Source: Bacteroidota bacterium
Lineage (GTDB): Bacteria > Bacteroidota > Bacteroidia > Chitinophagales > UBA2359
DNA length: 12,938 bases
Assembly (NCBI GenBank): GCA_020629895.1
Contig: JAHDCM010000041.1
Coordinates: 1-12,938 of the forward strand
Direction of reading: 5' to 3'
This document shows, one piece after another, positions 8,156 to 12,938 of this stretch (position 1 is the first letter of the stretch; every line of letters starts with the position of its first letter). The position numbers and the translations under genes are program-made. Under the pieces are notes generated by a model that saw nothing but the letters and a program-made list of their open reading frames with translations, was not told the origin of the DNA and did not search any database.

Positions 8156-8174
8156 GTAAACCTTTCTGGTTTAC
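8156..8174 (+). other. Small hairpin upstream of the susD terminator
   Basis: GTAAACC (8156-8162) pairs with GGTTTAC (8168-8174) around TTTCT. It lies 25 bases after the susD stop and just before the main terminator stem, so the susD message ends in two tandem hairpins. Confidence 0.45.
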
Positions 8175-8183
8175 TTATACGAG

Positions 8184-8222
8184 AAGGCAAACAATCTATC
8201 TATGATTGTTTGCCTTTTTTTT
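8184..8222 (+). terminator. Intrinsic terminator of the susC-susD unit
   Basis: AAGGCAAACAATC (8184-8196) pairs perfectly with GATTGTTTGCCTT (8204-8216) around a 7-base loop, and the stem runs straight into an 8-base T-run (8215-8222). This is a textbook Rho-independent terminator. It separates the susC-susD unit from pccB. Confidence 0.92.
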
Positions 8223-8243
8223 ATCCATTCAATACTAAATCCG

Positions 8244-8251
8244 TACTTTTG
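8244..8251 (+). promoter_or_regulatory. Candidate -7 element for pccB (TACTTTTG)
   Basis: TACTTTTG fits TAnnTTTG exactly and lies 22 bases after the susD terminator, but no TTG is seen at the usual -33 distance. Transcription would start near 8258, at the first bases of the repeated element. The whole of copy B would then be the roughly 290-base leader of pccB. No other promoter-like site is visible between there and the pccB start. Confidence 0.45.
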
Positions 8252-8261
8252 TTTTTTATTA

Positions 8262-8531
8262 GGGCGTGTCCTTTTCCTCCTTGTTGGTTCATGCATCTAT
8301 ACATGAACCAACAAGGAGGAAAAGGTCGGGCTATCCGCTTGTAGTTGTCTCGTATAAAAAGTGTTCGGCTAAAGTCCTAGCAGTGTCTTCCTTCGTCAGC
8401 CCTGCTAGTCCAAGCCTCTCTACTTTTCTACTTCGCCAAGCTACCACTACTATCCCTCACGCGGAAACGATAGAACGATTTACGTCAGACGATGAAACGT
8501 TAATCGTTCAAACGTTAATCGTAAATCGTTC
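8262..8531 (+). repeat. Two-palindrome intergenic element, copy B (direct)
   Basis: Starts GGGCGTG (8262-8268) and its core ends CTATCCCTCACGC (to 8462); GCGTG and CACGC can pair. Palindrome 1 (8270-8325) is 24 perfect base pairs with an 8-base loop. Then come GTCGGGCTATCC; GTAGTTG (8341-8347), able to pair with CAAGCTAC (8437-8444); and the central stem CTAGCAG (8377-8383) with CTGCTAG (8402-8408). Compared with copy A, one pair of this stem changes from G-C to A-T with pairing kept. Directly after CACGC comes palindrome 2: GAACGATTTACG (8473-8484) and CGTAAATCGTTC (8520-8531), 12 perfect pairs enclosing two copies of AAACGTTAATCGT (8495-8507, 8510-8522). It ends 15 bases before the pccB ATG. 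A 96-codon frame through it is a by-product of the palindromes, not a gene. Confidence 0.82.
8270..8325. repeat. 24-bp perfect hairpin (palindrome 1 of copy B)
   Basis: The arms 8270-8293 and 8302-8325 are perfect reverse complements with the loop CATCTATA. It has no T-run and lies inside a presumed leader. The equivalent place in copy A (1775-1826) also holds a stem of about 24 pairs, but of unrelated, A/T-rich sequence. Confidence 0.9.
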
Positions 8532-8545
8532 AATCATTATTACCT

Positions 8546-10090
8546 ATGCAAGATAAAATCAAACACCTTCAAGATAAAATAGAAGCCTCTAAACTAGGAG
8601 GAGGACAAGCACGTATTGACCGACAGCACCAAAAAGGAAAACTCACCGCCCGCGAGCGTATCGAACTCCTCATGGATGAGGGCAGCTTCGAAGAGATAGG
8701 CATGCTTGTCACCCATCGTTGTAATGATTTTGAAATGCAAGAACAAGTGTATCTTGGCGATGGGGTCATTACTGGCTATGGCACCATCAATGGGCGATTA
8801 GTCTATGTATTTTCGCAAGACTTTACCGTTTTTGGTGGCTCGCTCTCTGAAACCCACGCTGAAAAAATCTGTAAAATCATGGATTTAGCGGCAAAAAACG
8901 GTGCGCCTGTCATCGGCTTAAACGATTCGGGGGGTGCGCGCATCCAAGAAGGCGTAAAGTCGCTAGGGGGCTATGCCGATATTTTTTATCGCAATGTCAA
9001 GTCATCGGGACTCATCCCACAAATTTCGGCTATTATGGGGCCATGTGCTGGTGGCGCAGTGTACTCACCAGCCATTACCGATTTTATCCTGATGGTTGAA
9101 AACACCTCCTATATGTATGTGACTGGGCCTAATGTTGTCAAAACAGTGACACACGAAAATGTAACACATGATGAACTAGGAGGCGCGCAGGCACATGCTG
9201 CCAAATCAGGCGTTACTCATTTTGCTTGTACCAATGAGCTAGAATGCCTTAATAATATCAAACAATTATTGAGCTATATGCCTCAAAATTGTGAAGAGGA
9301 TGCGCCACGCTATCCGTACCAATTACAAGCAGATGAATCACGTCCTAAACTCAATGAGATTCTACCAAGTAATAGTACCCAGCCCTATAATATGCGCGAT
9401 GTAATTGCTGGTATTGTTGACGAGGATAGTTTCTTGGAGGTACATAAAGAATATGCCGAAAATATTGTAGTCGGATTTGCACGTATTGCGGGTCAATCTA
9501 TTGGAATTGTCGCCAATCAACCCGCTTATCTTGCGGGCGTCCTCAATATTGATGCCTCCAAAAAAGGCGCGCGATTTGTCCGCTTCTGTGATGCCTTCAA
9601 CATCCCACTTCTTGTCCTAGTAGATGTTCCAGGATTTTTGCCTGGCACTGACCAAGAATGGAACGCTATTATTACGAATGGAGCCAAATTGCTTTACGCT
9701 TTCAGTGAGGCGACTGTTCCTCGTATTACGGTTATAACTCGCAAAGCTTATGGCGGTGCTTATGATGTGATGAATTCAAAGCATATTGGTTCCGATCTTA
9801 ATTATGCTTGGCCATCTGCCGAAATTGCGGTGATGGGGCCTAAAGGAGCGGCTGAAATCATTTTCAAGCGTGAAATTGCTGCCGCCGATAATCCAGAGGC
9901 GAAACTCCAAGAAAAGGTGGACGAATACACTGAAAAATTTGCGAATCCTTTCCGCGCAGCTCGTCGTGGCTTTATTGATGAGGTGATTATCCCTGCTGAT
10001 ACTCGCAAGAAACTGATTAAAGGATTTCAGATGCTCCAAAATAAAGTAGATCAAATGCCTCGTAAAAAACATGGAAATATTCCCTTATAA
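8546..10090 (+). CDS. pccB: Acyl-CoA carboxylase carboxyltransferase (beta) subunit, probably propionyl-CoA
   Basis: Cytoplasmic carboxyltransferase that moves CO2 from carboxybiotin to the alpha carbon of an acyl-CoA, probably propionyl-CoA to methylmalonyl-CoA (EC 2.1.3.15 activity within 6.4.1.3). The protein has 514 residues, normal for PccB/AccD5-type proteins, with two crotonase-like halves. Seen: [19 protein letters not shown] (32-50); [18 protein letters not shown] (91-108); [22 protein letters not shown] (126-147); the first oxyanion-hole region [12 protein letters not shown] (165-176); and in the C-terminal half [28 protein letters not shown] and the second oxyanion region [14 protein letters not shown] (400-413). 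Asp407 in GGAYD lines up with the Asp that favours propionyl-CoA in the Streptomyces PccB work, hence the call. The biotin carboxylase/carrier subunit it needs is not in the window. A promoter is probably at 8244, giving a long structured leader. Confidence 0.9.
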   Translation: MQDKIKHLQDKIEASKLGGGQARIDRQHQKGKLTARERIELLMDEGSFEEIGMLVTHRCNDFEMQEQVYLGDGVITGYGTINGRLVYVFSQDFTVFGGSLSETHAEKICKIMDLAAKNGAPVIGLNDSGGARIQEGVKSLGGYADIFYRNVKSSGLIPQISAIMGPCAGGAVYSPAITDFILMVENTSYMYVTGPNVVKTVTHENVTHDELGGAQAHAAKSGVTHFACTNELECLNNIKQLLSYMPQNCEEDAPRYPYQLQADESRPKLNEILPSNSTQPYNMRDVIAGIVDEDSFLEVHKEYAENIVVGFARIAGQSIGIVANQPAYLAGVLNIDASKKGARFVRFCDAFNIPLLVLVDVPGFLPGTDQEWNAIITNGAKLLYAFSEATVPRITVITRKAYGGAYDVMNSKHIGSDLNYAWPSAEIAVMGPKGAAEIIFKREIAAADNPEAKLQEKVDEYTEKFANPFRAARRGFIDEVIIPADTRKKLIKGFQMLQNKVDQMPRKKHGNIPL

Positions 10091-10123
10091 GCTCATTTTC
10101 TTAACCTCTTAAACCTCTTTATC

Positions 10124-11779
10124 TTGCGCAACTACCTTCCTTTTATCCTTTTTGCCCTCCTCCTTATTACGGCTTGTAAAAGTGAGCCGAATAATACTGA
10201 TAAGCAAACAGACACTAAAACAAGTGCGAAAGCCAAAGAAAACGCCAAAGTATTTTACTACAATCAGGCATCTGGTATTAGTTCATTAGACCCCGCCTTT
10301 GCGAAAGATCAAGCCAATATTTGGGCTACGAACCAACTATTTAATGGATTGGTACAAATGGATGATGATCTCAATATTCGCCCCTGTATTGCCAAAAGTT
10401 GGGACATCTCCGAAGATGGCTTGACCTACACCTTTACCTTACGAGAGGATATACTATTTCATGTAGATGAGCAATTGGATGAGGAGAGTCGAAAAGTAAC
10501 TGCACAAGATGTTGAATACAGTCTTAACCGTTTGATTGACCCGAAGGTTGCCTCTACGGGAGCTTGGCTATTTAATGAGCGACTAGCAAAGGACAAGCCA
10601 TTTGAAGCAACAGATAAATATACCTTTGTGATGCGATTGGCAAAGCCTTTTCGTCCGATGTTGGGTATTTTGAGTATGCAATATTGTTCTATTGTTCCTA
10701 AAGAAGTCGTAGAACACCACGGAAAAGAATTTCGAGTACATCCCGTAGGTACTGGCCCATTTAAACTAAAATTATGGAAGGAGAATGATGCCTTAGTGAT
10801 GCTCAAAAATGACGATTATTTTGAGAAAGATACTGATGGTACTCCCCTACCCCATCTGGATGCGGTTCGCGTAAGTTTCATTGAAAATAAACGTAATTCT
10901 TTTTTAAAGTTTAAGGATGGAGACTTGCACTTTTTATCTGGTATTGATGCAACTTACAAAGATGATTTATTAAGTGCAGAGGGGAAATTGAAAGTTGAAT
11001 GGAAAGATAAGGTCAAGCTCCTACGTTCTCCTTATTTGAATACCGAATACTTAGGTTTTTTAATGAAGGACAACGATATTACTGCACTTCAAAAAAAGCA
11101 GGTACGCCAAGCGATTAATTATGGTTTTGACCGTGAGAAAATGGTGCGCTTTTTACGTAATAATATCGGTATTCCTGCGAGTAGTGGCTTTGTTCCACAG
11201 GGGCTTCCCTCTTTCGACAGTCAGAAGGTGCAGGGTTATACATACAATCCTGCCAAAGCCCGCGAGCTATTGAAAGAGGCAGGCTTTGAAAACGGGCAAG
11301 GCTTACCAGAGATTACCCTTGAAACGGTTGATTCTTACAAGGATTTATGCACTTATATTCAAAATCAATTGGCAGAAATTGGTATTAAGGTCAAGCTTGA
11401 ATTACATCCGCCTTCCTTTTTGCGTAGTAAAATAGCAAAAGGCGAATCCAATTTTTTTAGAGGTTCTTGGATAGGTGATTATCCTGATTCAGAAACCTAC
11501 TTGACTGTATTTTATGGTGGGAATCCTGCCCCCCCTAACTATACTCAATTTAATAATGCGGAGTACGACCAACTGTATCAAAAGGCATTGCTTACTAATG
11601 ACGATGCGGCCCGTTTTGCCATTTACCAACAGATGGATCAAATTCTGATAGAAGAGGCTCCACTGGTTCCTTTATATTATGATGAGGTACTGCGTTTTGT
11701 GCAGAAAGATGTGCAGCATTTAGGGGTCAATGCCTTTAACTTACTGACCCTAAAGTATGTGCAGTTAGCTGATAAGTAG
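10124..11779 (+). CDS. ABC transporter substrate-binding lipoprotein, peptide/nickel (SBP family 5)
   Basis: Extracytoplasmic solute-binding lipoprotein of the OppA/DppA family, which delivers oligopeptides (in some members nickel or sugars) to an ABC permease. The protein has 551 residues, usual for the family. Start is TTG at 10124: an in-frame stop at 10088-10090 and no in-frame ATG before about residue 79 leave it as the only start that keeps the signal peptide MRNYLPFILFALLLITAC (lipobox LITAC, Cys18). A charged linker (19-42) leads to the family signature: LDPAFAKDQANIWATNQLFNGLVQMD, AKSWDISEDGLTYTFTLREDILFH (90-113), VTAQDVEYSLNRLIDP (125-140), HPVGTGPFKL (206-215), VRQAINYGFDREKMV and YNPAKARELLKEAGF. 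It lies 33 bases after pccB and is probably cotranscribed. No permease or ATPase genes are adjacent, so the partner transporter is elsewhere and the ligand is unknown. Confidence 0.92.
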   Translation: MRNYLPFILFALLLITACKSEPNNTDKQTDTKTSAKAKENAKVFYYNQASGISSLDPAFAKDQANIWATNQLFNGLVQMDDDLNIRPCIAKSWDISEDGLTYTFTLREDILFHVDEQLDEESRKVTAQDVEYSLNRLIDPKVASTGAWLFNERLAKDKPFEATDKYTFVMRLAKPFRPMLGILSMQYCSIVPKEVVEHHGKEFRVHPVGTGPFKLKLWKENDALVMLKNDDYFEKDTDGTPLPHLDAVRVSFIENKRNSFLKFKDGDLHFLSGIDATYKDDLLSAEGKLKVEWKDKVKLLRSPYLNTEYLGFLMKDNDITALQKKQVRQAINYGFDREKMVRFLRNNIGIPASSGFVPQGLPSFDSQKVQGYTYNPAKARELLKEAGFENGQGLPEITLETVDSYKDLCTYIQNQLAEIGIKVKLELHPPSFLRSKIAKGESNFFRGSWIGDYPDSETYLTVFYGGNPAPPNYTQFNNAEYDQLYQKALLTNDDAARFAIYQQMDQILIEEAPLVPLYYDEVLRFVQKDVQHLGVNAFNLLTLKYVQLADK

Positions 11780-11793
11780 TGGATAAAAATTAG

Positions 11794-11801
11794 TACCTTT
11801 G
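11794..11801 (+). promoter_or_regulatory. Candidate -7 element for lpxD (TACCTTTG)
   Basis: TACCTTTG matches TAnnTTTG exactly, 15 bases after the stop of the binding-protein gene, and would give lpxD a leader of about 135 bases. No TTG is seen at the usual -33 distance. Two near-matches, TATCTTCG, occur at 11845 and 11933; the second is only 3 bases before the ATG. Confidence 0.45.
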
Positions 11802-11844
11802 TTTTTAGCGAAGAAGAATAAATCACTACAACCATAATTCTGAC

Positions 11845-11941
11845 TATCTTCGCACTACTGCGTTGAAAAGCCTTGCTGATGCGCTGCATCGCCTACGTTT
11901 TCTGCCTCGCATTATGGTCCAACTTATTTTTTTATCTTCGC
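11845..11941. repeat. Nested palindromic segment flanked by 9-bp direct repeats
   Basis: TATCTTCGC occurs at 11845-11853 and again at 11933-11941. Between them, nested complementary words follow in order: TGCG (11859-11862), GAAAA (11865-11869), GATGC (11878-11882), a GCT loop, GCATC (11886-11890), TTTTC (11898-11902) and CGCA (11908-11911). The segment is visibly more GC-rich than its flanks. The layout would suit a small inserted palindromic element with a target duplication, or a structured leader of lpxD. It does not share words with the larger repeated element of this window. Confidence 0.45.
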
Positions 11942-11943
11942 TT

Positions 11944-12938
11944 ATGCAATTTTCAGCTCAGGAACTGGCTCAATTACTAGCTGGTAAGATAGAGGGGAAC
12001 CCCCAGGTTTATGTACAACAACTCACAGGTATAGAAAATGCTACGGATGGATGCATTAGTTTTGTAAGCAATAAAAAGTACCTACCTTTTGCTTACACTA
12101 CTCATGCATCTATTTTAGTTATTAGTGAAGACATCGTACTTCAGGCTCCTATCACACCCACCATTATACGCGTAAAAGATGCCTACCTGGCATTTGCTCA
12201 ATTACAAGCATTTTATCAACAAAAGCAGCAAGCTCCATCTGGGATTCATCCAAACAGTTGTGTAGAGGCTACTGTCTCTTTAGGAAAATCCTTATATTTG
12301 GGAGCTTTTGCATATATTGGTCATCATTCATCGGTGTCGGATCATGTATTGATTTATCCGCAGGTATATATTGGTGATCGGGTAGAAATTGGTGCAGGTA
12401 GTATTATCTATGCAGGTGCGAAGATTTATAGTGATACTAAAATCGGTAAGCATTGTATTATTCATGCTGGGGCTGTTATTGGGAGTGATGGTTTTGGCTT
12501 TGCTCCTAAAGAAAATGGGCAGTTTCAGAAAATCCCACAATTGGGCAATGTGATTTTGGAAAATGATGTAGAAATTGGTGCGAATACGACGATTGATTGT
12601 GGTACGATGGGTTCAACGATTATTCGACAAGGAGTAAAGATTGACAACTTGGTACAGATTGCTCATAATGTAGAAATTGGCGCGCATACGGTTATTGCTG
12701 CTCAGGCAGGCATTTCGGGTAGTACTCAACTAGGGAAGCATTGTTTTGTTGGTGGCCAAGCGGGGTTTGTTGGACATATCAAAATTGCCGATGGTACAAA
12801 GATTAATGCACAGAGTGGTGTTTCGAAGTCGGTGAAGGAACCGGGTAAAATGTTGACGGGTTCGCCTGCTTTTGCGTTTCGCGATAGTTTGCGTGCGCAG
12901 GCTATTTATAGGCGTTTGCCGAGTTTGGAGGCAAGGGT
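11944..12938 (+). CDS. lpxD: UDP-3-O-(3-hydroxyacyl)glucosamine N-acyltransferase, 3' end outside window
   Basis: Third enzyme of lipid A synthesis (EC 2.3.1.191), a cytoplasmic trimer that transfers a 3-hydroxyacyl chain from acyl carrier protein to the 2-amino group of UDP-3-O-acylglucosamine. 331 codons are visible and the frame runs off the window open; the usual length is about 340-350, so only the C-terminal end is missing. Seen: uridine-binding N-terminal domain with [13 protein letters not shown] (37-49) and ASILVI; then left-handed beta-helix hexapeptide repeats from about residue 100 ([37 protein letters not shown]); GSDGFGFAP (180-188); [16 protein letters not shown] with catalytic His241 (E. 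coli His239); and [12 protein letters not shown] (270-281). The ATG at 11944 gives the normal [12 protein letters not shown] start. In many genomes lpxC/fabZ and lpxA follow, so the next gene downstream may be informative. Confidence 0.97.
   Translation, partial: MQFSAQELAQLLAGKIEGNPQVYVQQLTGIENATDGCISFVSNKKYLPFAYTTHASILVISEDIVLQAPITPTIIRVKDAYLAFAQLQAFYQQKQQAPSGIHPNSCVEATVSLGKSLYLGAFAYIGHHSSVSDHVLIYPQVYIGDRVEIGAGSIIYAGAKIYSDTKIGKHCIIHAGAVIGSDGFGFAPKENGQFQKIPQLGNVILENDVEIGANTTIDCGTMGSTIIRQGVKIDNLVQIAHNVEIGAHTVIAAQAGISGSTQLGKHCFVGGQAGFVGHIKIADGTKINAQSGVSKSVKEPGKMLTGSPAFAFRDSLRAQAIYRRLPSLEAR

Noticed and set aside
8495..8522. CRISPR-like direct repeat
   Set aside because: Only two 13-base repeats with a 2-base gap inside a hairpin; no spacers and no cas genes.
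8266..8556. 96-codon open frame on the + strand
   Set aside because: It runs through both palindromes of copy B and into pccB; its codons follow the repeat, and the matching region of copy A does not preserve it.

Overview
The window looks like ordinary chromosome of a low-GC Bacteroidota bacterium. The signs are a complete SusC/SusD outer-membrane pair, TAnnTTTG-type -7 promoter elements, A/T-rich leaders with no clear Shine-Dalgarno sequence, a Bacteroidota-style PdxJ, and a lipid A gene (lpxD). The features together would fit a member of the Saprospiria or a relative, but the sequence does not fix the genus. All protein genes found are on the + strand.

Layout. Bases 1-240: tail of a repeated intergenic element, then the ahcY promoter. 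241-1557: ahcY (S-adenosylhomocysteine hydrolase). 1558-1880: a second copy of the element, inverted. 1881-2606: pdxJ (vitamin B6 synthesis). 2607-3356: a 750-base A/T-rich stretch with no convincing gene but with two ECF-sigma-like promoter motifs that seem to lie in a diverged direct duplication. 3357-6614 and 6713-8131: susC-like TonB-dependent transporter and susD-like surface lipoprotein, separated by a perfect 12-bp hairpin and followed by a strong intrinsic terminator. 8262-8531: a third copy of the element, lying between a candidate promoter and pccB. 8546-10090: acyl-CoA (probably propionyl-CoA) carboxylase carboxyltransferase subunit. 10124-11779: a peptide-type ABC substrate-binding lipoprotein with a TTG start. 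11944 to the window end: lpxD, cut off by the window.

How the genes relate. ahcY, pdxJ, pccB and lpxD are unlinked housekeeping functions (methyl cycle, cofactor synthesis, propionyl-CoA metabolism, lipid A). susC and susD form one nutrient-uptake unit. No hydrolase, sensor or sigma/anti-sigma gene lies beside it, so its substrate cannot be read from context. The ABC-type lipoprotein is 33 bases after pccB and is probably cotranscribed with it.

Most interesting: an apparently mobile or structured non-coding element present two and a half times in 8.5 kb. It is bounded by GCGTG...CACGC and has a conserved core with a compensatory base-pair change. It also carries two palindromes, one inside the 5' end and one just beyond the 3' end. 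Their position is kept between copies, while the sequence of the first is unrelated between the two full copies. I cannot name it from a database. The other point of note is the pair of ECF-like promoter motifs upstream of susC.
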